Assembly: GCA_018350325.1 (NCBI GenBank)
Contig: JAEVLN010000002.1
Span: forward strand, 4,447,456-4,511,455
DNA: 64,000 nt
Source: Globodera rostochiensis
Lineage: Eukaryota > Nematoda > Chromadorea > Rhabditida > Heteroderidae
Direction of reading: 5' to 3'
The position numbers and the translations under genes are program-made. The notes beneath the pieces are model-generated. The model made no database searches. It had not been told where the DNA came from and saw only the letters and a list, made by a program, of their open reading frames with translations. Of this stretch, positions 40,947 through 51,981 are shown piece by piece; the stretch's first letter is position 1; each line of letters begins with the position of its first letter.

Positions 40947-41417
40947 ATGAAACGGGCAAGGCCTTCGCAGGAGTTTCCGGAGATTGAGTTCAACGTCAAC
41001 ACAATGGGGCTGACCGTGTATTGCCCGCGTCACCTGAAAACCCCGCGCTTGGTGCCATGGGATCAGCCGGGCCGCTGCTCTCGCTGCAGGAGCGGCATTG
41101 TCGAGCTCGACTACTTCATTCAAGCAGAGGGCGTTACAGTGTTCTCAACTCGGCTCAAAAATGGAGGCGAAAACTTTGTGCCATTCGACGAGATCGGTAA
41201 TGGAGCTTTTTTCGGCCAATCAATAATTTGAATTCCAGTTGATTTTGGCGACAACGCCAAATTCCGAATAAGGTCGCGCAACAAAGTGTTCACTTTGCCA
41301 TTGAGACACCCGGAGGTTTGGCAAGCAGAACCTGTTGCAGGGGCTTCCCAAGTGTTGGCAGCTCAACCGCCGGCAGAAGAAATGAAAGACGGAGAGGAGC
41401 CAAAAGGCCCCAATTGA
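40947..41417 (+). CDS. Zinc-ribbon-like protein, unknown function
   Basis: ATG 40947 (MKRARPSQEFPEIEFNVN) opens a frame with YCPRH and RCSRCRSG about 27 residues apart, a possible zinc ribbon. FIQAEGVTVFSTRLKNGGE follows. A ~42-nt intron (GTAATG...ATTCCAG, 41204-41238) joins a second exon (FGDNAKFRIRSRNKVFTLPL) with an acidic/Pro tail ending at TGA 41417. About 140 residues. It sits between the PAZ gene (12 bp) and the ATPase (44 bp), in the same direction. No family is recognised. Confidence 0.55.
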
Positions 41418-41460
41418 TTCACTGACCCTTGACCCGATCAATCATTCTAATATTTTTGTA

Positions 41461-42156
41461 ATGGACTATACGAGAATAAATGAGCGCGAGTTGAAATTTC
41501 CGATCCCCAGCGGGATTATTGTCAGTGGGCCCTCATCGTCGGGCAAAACCCAACTGGTCCTTCGCCTATTAAGCTGCGCAGATGAAATGTTTGAACCTCC
41601 CCCTAAGGCAATAGGTTAGCGCGTAATGGGCCCCCCGATATATTTGGCTGATTAAGTTTGGGCGTACGGCGAATACTCTGCGCAGATTCCGGAATTGGAG
41701 AGGCAGGGCATAATCGTTCACGCAGGGCCCCCATCCGACGAAATGTTGAACAATTTGCCAAAACCCTTTCTCATTGTATACGACGACCTGATGGGCGAGA
41801 TTGACGCGAAAAAGTTGGCAGACCTGTACACCAAAAAGTCCCACCATAACAACTTTGCGGTGATGTTCCTCACGCAAAACCTATTCGACAAGGCAATGAG
41901 AGTGCCAAGGTCTAACGCCCAGTACATTTTCCTCATGAGGGCGCCAAACGACATGTTGAGCATTCGCAATTTGGCCACTCAAATATTCCCTCGCGAGCAG
42001 GGGTTTCTAATCGACGCGTATAAACAGGCGTGCGCTGAGCCGTATGGGTATTTGTTGGTGACTCTTCACGCAAACACTAACAACATTTTACGACTGAGGA
42101 CAAACATTTTTCCGGAGGACGACGAAAAAATTATATTTGTTTCCAAAAATGGGTAA
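41461..42156 (+). CDS. FtsK/HerA-type DNA-packaging ATPase (A32-like)
   Basis: Genome-packaging ATPase of the Polinton/adenovirus-PLV-NCLDV lineage. ATG 41461 gives ELKFPIPSGIIVSGPSSSGK with Walker A GPSSSGKT. One intron of about 45 nt (41613-41656) separates this from the rest. Walker B is FLIVYDDLMGE, followed by the sensor region (FAVMFLTQNLFDKAMRVPR) and FLMRAPNDMLSIRNLATQI. About 217 residues, the usual size. The stop overlaps the next start (ATGGGTAA), showing tight viral-style gene packing. All motifs are intact. Confidence 0.92.
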
Positions 42157-42544
42157 ACAAGATAAGAAACAGCTGATCGGACAACGTGTGCTGGAAAATT
42201 ACGAATACTTGAAAACCCTTGGAAAGACATCCTCCCAGAAGAAGATACGTCATTTGTTAAGCAGCGCCGGGTGTGAGGAGCTGTTGACGTTAGCGGAAAT
42301 CTGTTTGAATATTTTAAACGGAAGTTTTTGCCTGACCAACAAACAAAAGCAGAAGATTGCCCCATTTGCGAACTTTATTCGATTGTTGGCTCGAGCGAGA
42401 AGCGAAAAGAGTGCCAGGAAGTTGGCCCTTCAATCCGGCGGTTCACTGTTTGCTCCCCTGTTGGCACCGATATTGATTGAGGCCGCGCGATATTTGCTTT
42501 CGGGACGAGAAGATGGCCAACAAACTAATTCTGCTGCCAATTGA
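42149..42544 (+). CDS. Small helical protein conserved in Polintons
   Basis: 131 residues, no intron. The pattern ENYEYLKTLGKTSSQKKIRH...LLTLAEICLNILNGSFCL...ARKLALQSGGSLFAPLLAP matches a widespread small Polinton/adintovirus protein: helical, then a QSGG and a hydrophobic LLxPxL end. The family occurs near ATPase and capsid genes; its role is not established to my knowledge. It overlaps the ATPase by 8 nt and the next gene by 32 nt. Confidence 0.65.
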   Translation: MGKQDKKQLIGQRVLENYEYLKTLGKTSSQKKIRHLLSSAGCEELLTLAEICLNILNGSFCLTNKQKQKIAPFANFIRLLARARSEKSARKLALQSGGSLFAPLLAPILIEAARYLLSGREDGQQTNSAAN

Positions 42545-43286
42545 ACACTACAGGGGGCTGATTGCGGCGAGGGAGAAAATAGACGATGACGTCACTGAGC
42601 AGACAAACTTTGGTTTTGTCAAACAACAGTTTGAAAAGGCAAAGAGAAAGAGGGCGGCGAACGTCAGCGAAAAGAGTGCAATGTACAATCAGCAGCTGAG
42701 GAGATATTTAAAGCTACGCAAAGAGGTCAAGGACAAGCCGGTCAAAGTCCAACTCAGCAATGGAATGCGCCTGATGACTAAACCACCGGCAACAGGCGTA
42801 CAATTGAAGCCTGGGCCTGAAGAAGTTGAAGAGACTATTGTGATTGGTGGCAGTGAAGCTGATGATGATGATGAGACTGCGGCAATAAGCACCCCCAAGT
42901 TTTCTACGCCAAAGGAGGTGGAAGTTGCCCCAGAGCCAAGGCCCAGCAGGAAGAGGGATCTCAAAAAGCAGGAGATAATGGCCAAAGAGCAGCAGCTTTT
43001 GTCAATAATAAAATCAGACCCTAAGCGGTTTGGCGTAAATGCGCGCGATAAAATCATCAACCCCTCAACAGGGCGAGAATTTATTGATTTTGATTTGACG
43101 AGGGCTATTGAACGCCTGGTAAACCCCCGTCCGGAAAATGCCCCGTCGCCAAGCGGTACTCGGGAGCTGACAAAAAAACTCTTGCAAGACCCAACCGCCA
43201 GGCAGTTGCTCAATCCGCTATTTGTCGGATCCGGAAAGACCATCAAACGCGCGGGATTTTGCCCCTTAAAATGGAAACAAAAATAA
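42513..43286 (+). CDS. Charged protein between the small helical gene and integrase, unknown function
   Basis: ATG 42513 (MANKLILLPIEHYRGLIAAR) to TAA 43286, 257 residues, no intron. The amino end is helical and basic (KQQFEKAKRKRAANVSEKS). A disordered acidic middle (GGSEADDDDETAAISTPK) precedes a carboxyl part with LLSIIKSDPKRFGVNARDKI and RELTKKLLQDPTARQLLNPL. Comparable charged proteins precede the integrase in other Polintons, but I cannot name the family. It overlaps the integrase start by 16 nt. Confidence 0.6.
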   Translation: MANKLILLPIEHYRGLIAAREKIDDDVTEQTNFGFVKQQFEKAKRKRAANVSEKSAMYNQQLRRYLKLRKEVKDKPVKVQLSNGMRLMTKPPATGVQLKPGPEEVEETIVIGGSEADDDDETAAISTPKFSTPKEVEVAPEPRPSRKRDLKKQEIMAKEQQLLSIIKSDPKRFGVNARDKIINPSTGREFIDFDLTRAIERLVNPRPENAPSPSGTRELTKKLLQDPTARQLLNPLFVGSGKTIKRAGFCPLKWKQK

Positions 43287-44424
43287 ATAAAATATACACG
43301 GACCCCTCCAATCCTGGGGGGTTTGCGGGCGCAAAGCCTCTATACGCGGCAGTCAAAAAGGAACACCCTGGCGTGAAGAGGGCAGAGTTTGACGACTTTT
43401 TGCGGGGAAGTATCACCTATACGCTGTTTAAACCTAAGCGCCAAAAATTCCGCCGCCTAAGAACAATCCCCGGCGGGTTTATGACCGGTGAGTTGCCCTC
43501 CCTTTAGCCCTTTTAACTTTGCGTTCAGATGTTCAAGCCGACTTGGCAGACTTCCAAGCCTTGTCGCGCAAGAATTTAGGAAATCGGTACCTTTTGTTGG
43601 CAATTGATGTGCTGTCGAGGCGGATGTTTGGAGTGCCGGTTAAAAGTAAAAAGCCTGCGGACATGAAAAGGGCCTTTGAAGAACTTTTTGGCCAAATGCC
43701 AAAACTTCCGGAAACGCTGTACACGGACCGGGGGCTGGAGTTTGTGGCCAAGCCTCTCAAGGAATTTTACGCCGAAAAGGGCATCAAAAAGTTTGAGACA
43801 AGTTCAAAGAAGAAGGCCGCCGTTGCAGAGCGCGCAATCCGCACGCTCAAAGCCCGTCTGTACAAGTATTTTTCTGCCAAAAATACCTCAACTTGGGTTG
43901 ATGTACTTGCGAAATTTTTGGCTGCCATAAATAATTCGGTGTGCCGCGCAACCGGCCTAAAGCCCAACGACATTGGCGAACAAAACGCGCGGGAGGTGTG
44001 GAAAAAAGTATATGGCGAAGCTATTGAGCCCTCTAGCAAGGGGCCAAAGATCAAATTAGGGGAAAATGTCCGGATCCCTGAACCCAAACACATTTTTGAA
44101 AAGGGTATGAAAGTTCAAATGTATTGTTTTTAAAATTTATTTTTAGGATATATGCCAAACTATTTAGACCACGTTTACACGGTTGATGAACGCCGTTCAT
44201 CCAAGCCCGAACACTATTTTCTCAAAGATTATTATGGGACAAAATTGAAAAGAAAATTTTATTTGCCCGAATTGACAAAAGTAAAAGTGGACAAAAATAC
44301 ACTGTACAGGGTGGAGAAGAAGTACAAGGAGAGGATGATAGACGGTCAAAAAGAGATGTTGGTAAAATTTATTGGATTTCTGGAAAAATATTGGGTTACA
44401 AGTGATGATTTTGTCGAACAATAA
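43271..44424 (+). CDS. Retroviral-type DDE integrase with C-terminal chromodomain (Polinton INT)
   Basis: Inserts the element and produces the 6-bp duplication. ATG 43271; exon 1 has the amino-terminal domain (KPLYAAVKKEHPGVKRAEFD). A 42-nt intron (43487-43529) leads to the catalytic exon: first Asp in VQADLADFQAL, second in LYTDRGLEFVA, Glu in KKAAVAERAIRTLK, with standard spacing. LGENVRIPEPKHIFEKG follows. A second intron (about 44104-44146) leads to the last exon with the chromodomain YRVEKKYKERM...MLVKFIGF...YWVTSDDF, ending at TAA 44424. Catalytic triad and chromodomain are complete. It converges with the polymerase, the stops being about 20 bp apart. Confidence 0.93.
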
Positions 44425-44446
44425 ATTTAAATTAAAAAAAGACAAT

Positions 44447-47400
44447 TTAATCGGATTCGGGAGCAAGATCGGCAATGTCAAAGTTATACTCGGGGTCTGG
44501 CACAAACACTTGGCATTCGCAGCAATGGGGGTTGTTTAGCTGGCAGTACTCCCAGTCGGTGTAGCCAAAGGGCACGACCCGCAGTCCATGGTCCCTGATC
44601 ACGCCCTTGTTGACGGTCGGGTTGAACCTCTTTGCTAGGGGGACGGTGAAGATGTCCCCCTTTTTGGTGATCCGGAAGTTTTTGGTCGGGTAGTTGAAGC
44701 TGACAAAGTTGTCCTGCGCGCCCCACTTCTCCAGCACCATTTCTTTCATCTTGGCGTAGTTGATTTGCTGGCAGGCGTCCGAGTCGAGGGTGATGCCGCG
44801 CAGCTTCATCTTGTATTGGTCCTCGCCGGTGTTGTTGTCGCGCAGCCAGAGGGCGTAGGCCTTGGGGCCCGCTAAAATAATTTAAAATATTTTTTGCCAT
44901 TTCCCCCGTAACATACCGCAAATGAACTCCACGATCGTGTGTGCCGGATATTCATCCGTCAGCTCTCCTAAAAAGGGAAATTTATTTAATTTTTTTTTTA
45001 AATTAAAAATCACCAAGTTGCTCCCCTCCCGGCAGCGGGTCCCCCAGGGCCGTCTCATATTCGTAAAAGATGGAGTCAGTGTCCTTAAAGGGGCAAGAAA
45101 TTATTTTATTTTTTTAAAACCAAATCACCATGTAAAGTACGCGCGTGTCCGTGCGGCCCGGCCCATTAGCAGCTCCGAAGACTTTGCACAGCGAGTCGAG
45201 GAGATGTATCCGAGCCGCAGAAGTCGTCCAAAGCGCTAACGCAACCTAAAAGTTTTAATTTAATTTAATATCCCAGCCCCAAATTTTTACATTGCTCGTG
45301 TCGTGTTCCACTACGTGCTCGTCCTTGGCCTTGTAGCAGACCATCCAGAACTTCTCCGTCAGCTGGTCGATGCTGCTGATGTCGATCTTGTCGTCGTTGA
45401 GCAGCTTGGCCAAGTCCGCGTGGTTGTCGATGATTTCCGTCTTGGTCAGCCGATTCCTAAATTTGCTTATTGTTTCGGATTTATTTATTTTCAAAATTTA
45501 CCTGAGCGCGAAGCGGCCCCAAAGGGAGTTCAAGCAAAGCTTGGACACGTACCGCAGCCCCGGGTTGTATTTGATGTTGTCCGGGTTGAGGCGCACTTGG
45601 CACACGCTGAACGCCTTGTTGATGTACGCCTGTTTCCGCGCGGCCGCCTCCTCCTCGCTGATGCCCTCTTCTGAACAATTTGCCGGGTAGCCGCTGGCTA
45701 AATTAAATTATTTTGTTTAAAATTTCACCAAATAAAAATATTACCCTCAAACTTCATTTTCAAAAACTTTTCGAGGTAGCTGTGGAACAAAAAGCCACTC
45801 CAGTCGTTTGCCAGCGGCCAGTTGTACGCCCTGTAGACTCGCGTGACCCTGTAGCCCACCTTGAGGGCCTCCGCCAACTCAATGTGCGGGATTGTCACCG
45901 AAAAGCCTAAAATTCAAATCAATTTTATTAATTATTATAAAAAAAGACCTCTATCCTCGTCCTCAAAGTGAGGGCAGCTGTACTCCCTGTCCAGCGCGCC
46001 GTTCGGGAAGAGCTCTGAACACTTCCGGCACAAAGGGAAGAGCGTCCTTTTGTTCATGCGCAGAGGCAAAACGGGAATGCCGCAATGGACGTGACGAGGC
46101 GGCACGACGAAACACTTGATGATTCCCTCGAGGGGGTATCCGTCGTCCCCTTTCATGTCTGCTGGCTTGCACCAATGGACGTCCTTGTCAAAGTGCAAAA
46201 GGGTTGGATGGCCGACGGGGTAGTTGGTGAACATGTTCCTGAATTTTTTCAAATTTAATGCCAAAGTTTGGGTGGCACTTACCGGGAGGGATACAGGCTG
46301 TTGAAGTCCTTGATTTTGATCGTCCTGGGCAGGAGTTCGCCAGTTTCCAAGATCACTGACGCCCCTAACCACTCAGGGCCTGTTCGGCCTTTAATTTAAT
46401 TTATATTTTTATTCAACTTTTTAACATTTACCGCCAAAAAAGGCGTCATGGAAGTCGATAGGCCCAGAGTCGGGGGTGTTGTCGAAGAAGGCTTTCATCG
46501 CCGGGGTGTCGTCCAGCAGTCGGTTGAGGTGGCACTCCCACACAATTTCAACCTCAAACTCCCGCGCAATTTGGGCAATGCGCTTCGCGTCCCTTGCGCG
46601 GATGGCTCCCGCTGTCTCTCCTCCTGCAACAATTGCCGCGTCGTCGGGGAAACAGTGCGGGCAGGCATGCCAGAAGCACCTGTTTGCGCGAAGAATAATA
46701 ATACAGACGGCGCCCTTTTTCACTTACCCGTTGACCTCGATTGCGAGGTTATTCCCCTCCCCCGGCCTCTCGAGCATGCCGTCCAAGCTGAAGTTCCCAA
46801 ACTTGTACTCGCCGCCCGGGCTTTCGACATGGCGAAGAGTCAGGCCATTCTCGCGCATCTCTTCCTCTGCCCGCCACTGAAAAGTATTATTTCTTATTTT
46901 ATTTTTAAATTTTAATAAACCTTTAGATATTTCCGCGCGATGGAGCTTTGCTTCCCTCTCTTCTCGTAACCAAGGTGCGGGATTATTGCGATCTTCTGTT
47001 TGTCGTAGTGCGCCAAGGTGACAAAGAACTTCATGCAGGCGGACTAAATTTAATTTGAATAATTTATTCTAATTTTATCAAACTAACCGGAATTGTCACC
47101 GAATCGGTGATGTCATGTCTCGTTTCGTTCAAAAACAGCTCGCGCATCTTGATCACTCCATGCGCGAGAATTTGGACGTCTAAATTTTAAAAAAAGTTCA
47201 AATTTTATTTTCCTAAATTGCACCGGTTTTGCAGTAGTCCGCGATCACTTCGCGCAGGAGGAAGGGCGTGTTGAAGTTTTCGCGGTGCCAGCCCTCAAGT
47301 TTTTTGCGCTCCGCCGGGAAATGCCCACCTGGGTAGTACATCTCCAGCGGCGGCAGCGTGTCGAGCGCGTTGTCGTAATTTTCTTCCTAAACGGCAAGTT

Positions 47401-49692
47401 AATATATTTAATTAATTTATTTCAAGCTTACCTTGTTGAACTTGTGGGGGAAGTACTTTTTGTTCTCCACCCCATCAATTTAAGGCCGAACGTCTTGACA
47501 AACGCCGCCAGTTTCAATGGAATCAATTTATAACTGAAAAATTTTAATTAAATTTGAATTTTAATTGATTTTCTTTTACCTGTCCCTAAAGACAGTCGCC
47601 GTTATGCCGCCCTTCTTGGGGGCGCGCAGCTCCAGCAGATGGTTCCCCTGGCGCACCAGGTTAGGGCAGACGCCCATTCTCAGCATTTCGCCGTAGACCA
47701 GCACGTGATCGTAGCGTGAACCTTAATTTGCCAATTTATTATTATTTTTATGTTTGTTTATTTTTTACCGGCGTGCGCATAGGCGTAGGTCGTGACGGAG
47801 ACGGGCTTTTCGCCTTTCTCACCAAAGATCATCCAGTTGTCGTCGTCATCTTCGTCGCTTTCAACGTCATCGACCTCCTCGTCCAGTAGGTTGTTTTTGG
47901 CCGGGGCGCGCTTCCGCTTTCGGCGTTCATTGGCGTCAAGCCCCAACGTTTCCGATTCGAAGTGCAGCAGCCATTTGGTGAAGGCCGCCAGCGGGTCGTC
48001 CACGCGAAAGGCCCTGTCCACCTCGGTGTTGTCGTAGTAGAACGGCGCCCATGAGTAAAAGCGAAGAGGGCCACAAATCGCGCAGGCCTTTTCCAGCTCC
48101 TTGTCCCATATGCCCTTCTCAATGCACCTTGTGCAGGTGACGTGGGCGTAGCAAAAGTTGACCTATAAAAAATTAAAAAATATTGCGTGAGGGCAATAAT
48201 TACCTGATGCTTAAATCGCGCAAGTTCGGGGTCCGGTTTGAAGTCCGTCGTGCACTCAAAGTCGAAGAAGATGAGGCGCTTGTCTTTCTTCACTTTTGGC
48301 CGGTACGGGATGTAGCAGTCGCGCGGCGCGTGAAATCCAAGACAGACTCGGCAGAATTTCTGGCCACACACGTGGTCTTTCTGTTTGTCCTGGAGCTGAA
48401 ATTTAAGGTAATGCCAATTTCATTCAAAAAATAATCTTACCCGCGGTTGATAAATGACTCCGCAATCTGGGCATTTTTTTGAACTTTTGCAGATGGATTT
48501 TTCCGTAGTCGCCGTTTCTTTCCCGCGCTTTACTTTGCACGTGGCCACTTTAGCGTGATGTTCGTAACATTCCTTGCTTTTGAAGGTCTGAAAATGTATA
48601 AATAAAATTTTAAAAAGCTTAACTACTTAAATTGGCCCTTACCTTATTGCAGCCCAAGCAAGTTTCAAAGAAGTTGCCATTTTTGTTGTCGCAATTGCCC
48701 TTGAAGGCGTTTCCGACGCGTTGACAGTTGTGGCACTTCCATTTGCAGGTCGCGTTGTGGCGGTTTGGTTGAAGATACGGCATCTCGCACTGAAAGTAGA
48801 TTTGTTTGTTATACGTCTTCCCTTTTCAGGCGCTTACCCCAAAGCAATAATTTCCTTTTTGGTTGAATATCCGCCCAATCGCCTTGATTGCGTCATAGTG
48901 CCCAGCCGCTCCATCATCGCCCCCCGTGAACAGCACACAAAGCTCGTGCTGGTAGTCGTCCACATCCGATTTCCAAGAAGGCTTCATTTTGCCCGATGTC
49001 TCGAAGCAGAAAAGCCGAAACATTCCGGGATGAAGTTGATCATAAAAGGCCTTAAAATAAAATATTATTGCTAAAATTATTATTAGTTTGTGCCAACCTA
49101 CCTGAATTCTTTCACCATACTCCTCAACCGAATAAAAAGGTTGGGCCAAATCAATGTTGCATGTTCTGCACAAAACGTGGACATCATTGAGCTGCCATGA
49201 CGCAACGCGCTTATATTCGCTGAACCGTTGTTGAGGCAGCACAAACTTCATGCGCAGAAATTCAAACGCTCTGAAGAGACAAAGGTTGTCGTTGTTCATC
49301 AGTTCGAATGTTGCCCCCGGGTGGATGGTGTAGTTGATGCTGAACTCCTTGGGGCGTCCTTTCCCGGCGAGCTTTTTCCGCTTGCCCCCGCTGTCGATCG
49401 CCGTGATGTCGATGACGAAAGATTCCTCGCAGATTGAAGGCCTTTCCTTAGACTTGTTGCTTTGGTCCACCATCTCAAAGCGCGTCAAAATTGTCTCCGT
49501 CGTCGTGTTGTCAATCTTCTTGAAGTGTAGCGCAATTTCGTAGTCCAGGTGTCGCGCAGAAAGTAGAAAGATGAAATGATCAGCGACAATATTCATTCCG
49601 TCCGCTCCCTGCACCGCGTAAGCCAAGGTCATGGCGAAGAGCGCCTTCAAAACGTCCTCGGGGTATGCCAACCCCCAAATAAAGTTGAGCAT
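44447..49692 (-). CDS. polB: Protein-primed family B DNA polymerase of the Polinton
   Basis: Replicative polymerase of the element. ATG 49692 starts MLNFIWGLAYPEDVLKAL. About 18 introns, mostly of 40-60 nt, divide the gene. Order: amino-terminal region with NLCLFRAFEFLRMKF; cysteine-rich zinc-binding region (49140-48330; CKWKCHNCQRVG, CGQKFCRVCLGFHAPRDC); exonuclease motifs FFDFECTTD (48265), TYAYAHAG plus SRYDHVLVYGE (split, 47790-47690) and DYCKTDVQIL (about 47240-47180). Palm motifs follow: FNSLYPSR (46300), LCLNSLWGRFALR (45520) and DTDSIFYEYE (split, 45070). It ends with the VVPFGYTDWEY tail and TAA 44447. Polymerase and exonuclease residues look intact and no frame break is seen. Region 47890-47810 has an Asp/Glu-rich insert in the exonuclease domain. 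It shares its architecture with the polymerase at 28692-33569. Confidence 0.92.
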
Positions 49693-49739
49693 AAAGCGGC
49701 CAAGAAAACGAAATGCTTGAACAAAATGAAATTTTTAAA

Positions 49740-50127
49740 ATAATTTTACTTTATAAATATTTAATTAAAAGAAATCAATGAAAAAAAGCGCGAAAATAAT
49801 TTTTTGGGAAATTTTTGGCTTATAGGCGAATTATATTCCCCTTCCCGCAATGAAGCTGTGGTCAAGTGGTTAGTGTGTGTGGTTGGCACCCGATGTGCGA
49901 AAGTTCAAATCCCTCGGGATGAAAATGATTTTATTTGATTAAAAAATAATTTTAAGAATATTTGAACTCGCTCAGTCAAAAATTCAAAATTTAAATTTAA
50001 ATAATTAAAAAAAGTCGCGCAGGGTGCGCGAGTGACTCGCGCAGTGAAAAAATAAAAATATTAAAATAAAAAATATAAATATAATAAAGCCGCCCAGGGG
50101 AGGTGGTACGCGCAAGGTAAAAAAAAT
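49740..50127. repeat. Diverged third partial copy of TIR sequence
   Basis: Between the polymerase start and the duplicated right TIR lies a further, more diverged stretch with the same landmarks: GAATTATATTC, the tRNA-like segment, AAATTTAAATTTAAATAATT and GCGCGAGTGACTCGCGCAG. It shows that the right end had TIR-derived DNA before the 1,335-bp tandem duplication. Confidence 0.75.
49852..49922 (+). other. tRNA-like segment (copy in the diverged TIR remnant)
   Basis: GTGGTCAAGTGGTTAGTGTG and AAGTTCAAATCCCTCGGGAT: A-box- and B-box-like blocks as in the left TIR, with substitutions between them. Confidence 0.6.
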
Positions 50128-50301
50128 TTGCATAATTTCGCGCAGGGTGCGCAAGCGGGCTGCGCAGGAGAAAAAATTACATAAAGCTGCGCAGTGCCCA
50201 AAAGGCAAGGCGATGTGCGCGAGAGGCCCCTTCAAGGCGTATGGGAGGGGCAAAAGCCCTTTTGTTCAGTGATTGAGTTAATTATTATAAATTATTTTAA
50301 T

Positions 50302-50646
50302 TTATTTCGCCGCACCTTTAAAACGGCCGCTGCTAGCCTGTGCCGCTGCCAGGCACATCCAATTCTCCCCATTGAACTGCTCGGCGTCCAACTCCTTGTT
50401 CACTGTCGGTTGTTTCCGTTGTGCGCGTACTGCTGCTTTTGGTTGCGCAGGAACCTGAAAAAACCCCGAACACTTAGAAAATGTTCTTATAGTTTATTAA
50501 AGGGCCCCCACAATCTCCTCATGATGAAGGCGTTCAAGCACAGCTTCCAGCGGCGGTGCTTCTTCCAGCAGGGTATCGTCATCCATTGCAGGGCTGAACG
50601 GGCCCTCCAAAAGTGGTGGCAGGTCGTCATCCGCCAAAAATGCCAT
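50302..50646 (-). CDS. TIR-proximal Polinton gene, right end, copy 1
   Basis: On the minus strand, ATG 50646 gives MAFLADDDLPPLLEGPFSPA, sharing its start with the left-end gene. Exon 1 continues with acidic/leucine-rich sequence (LLEEAPPLEAVLERLHHEEI). A 59-nt intron (donor GTGGGG, acceptor TTTTTTCAG near 50459) leads to VPAQPKAAVRAQRKQPTVNK and ENWMCLAAAQASSGRFKGAAK, ending at TAA 50302. About 95 residues. No family is recognised. It is duplicated with the TIR unit. Confidence 0.55.
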
Positions 50647-51105
50647 TATTTAAAGTGTAAGCTAAAACCCAAATCGTAAAGTCAAAAATGCCGAAGGGGT
50701 GCAATGAGTAAAAATTGGTACAATTCCTCCCAAGCTGGCCCTTTTTATTTGAATTTAAAAGCTAAAAATAGAAACTCATCAAGCAAATTGAGAAATCCAT
50801 TTCAAAAGATTCAAAATAAAATTGGCGCGCAATTTTTTATGTGTTTACTTTACAAATCCCCTTCAAATATTTGGTCAATGCAATTAATCTTGTCGTTAAA
50901 ACTTGCCAAGGTTTTTTATTTTTTAGGGCAAAATTTAGAATTTATTTTTACGCTTATAATTATTATTATTTAAATCTAGGGCTTTTTAAATTATTATTCT
51001 TATTTTTAAAATATTTAATCAAAAGAAATAAATGAAAAAGCAGTGTTAAATGAATTTTTTGGGAAATTTTTGGCTTATAGGCGAATTATATTCACTTTCT
51101 CGCAA

Positions 51106-51178
51106 TGAAACTGTGGCCAAGTGGTTAGTGTGCGAGGTTCGACGACCAATCTGCAAAAGATCAAATCCCTCGGGATGA
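51106..51178 (+). other. tRNA-like segment in the duplicated right TIR, copy 1
   Basis: GTGGCCAAGTGGTTAGTGTG (A box) and GATCAAATCCCTCGGGATG (B-box position). Identical to the copy at 52441. Confidence 0.6.
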
Positions 51179-51636
51179 AAATTATTTTATTTGATTAAAA
51201 AATAATTTTAAGAATATTTGAAATCTCGCGCAGTCAAAAATTCAAAATTTAAATTTAAATAATTAAAAAAAGTCGCGCAGGGTGCGCGAGTGACTCGCGC
51301 AGGTAAAAAAAATTAAAATAATTAAAATAAATAAAATATAAATATTAAATAAAGTCGCGCAGTCGAAATTTGCATAATCTCGCGCAGGTGCGCGAGCCAG
51401 GTGCGCGAGTGGGTCGCGCAGGACCAAAATTTGCATAAAGTCGCGCAGGGCCCTGCCATAATTTGCATAATTTCGCGCAGGGTGCGCAAGCGGGCTGCGC
51501 AGGAGAAAAAATTACATAAAGCTGCGCAGTGCCCAAAAGGCAAGGCGATGTGCGCGAGAGGCCCCTTCAAGGCGTATGGGAGGGGCAAAAGCCCTTTTGT
51601 TCAGTGATTGAGTTAATTATTATAAATTATTTTAAT

Positions 51637-51981
51637 TTATTTCGCCGCACCTTTAAAACGGCCGCTGCTAGCCTGTGCCGCTGTCAGGCACATCCAATTC
51701 TCCCCATTGAACTGCTCGGCGTCCAACTCCTTGTTCACTGTCGGTTGTTTCCGTTGTGCGCGTACTGCTGCTTTTGGTTGCGCAGGAACCTGAAAAAACC
51801 CCGAACACTTAGAAAATGTTCTTATAGTTTATTAAAGGGCCCCCACAATCTCCTCATGATGAAGGCGTTCAAGCACAGCTTCCAGCGGCGGTGCTTCTTC
51901 CAGCAGGGTATCGTCATCCATTGCAGGGCTGAACGGGCCCTCCAAAAGTGGTGGCAGGTCGTCATCCGCCAAAAATGCCAT
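51637..51981 (-). CDS. TIR-proximal Polinton gene, right end, copy 2
   Basis: Sequence-identical at protein level, as far as I can read, to the gene at 50302-50646. This copy is in the terminal unit and its ATG (51981) lies inside the TIR, 953 bp from the element end, mirroring the left-end gene (933 bp from its end). Confidence 0.55.

Larger units (their letters stand above)
50128..51462. repeat. First unit of a 1,335-bp tandem duplication of the right TIR
   Basis: Positions 50128-51462 match 51463-52797 almost base for base (shift 1,335; for example GCTGCCAGG versus GCTGTCAGG at 50344/51679). The unit contains one terminal gene copy, one tRNA-like segment and the TGCGCGAG clusters. Near identity means the duplication is young. 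Confidence 0.95.

Noticed and set aside
50194..50679. 161-codon plus-strand ORF duplicated at 51529-52014
   Set aside because: It is antisense to the TIR-proximal gene, whose minus-strand reading has a sensible start shared with the left end and a spliceable intron.
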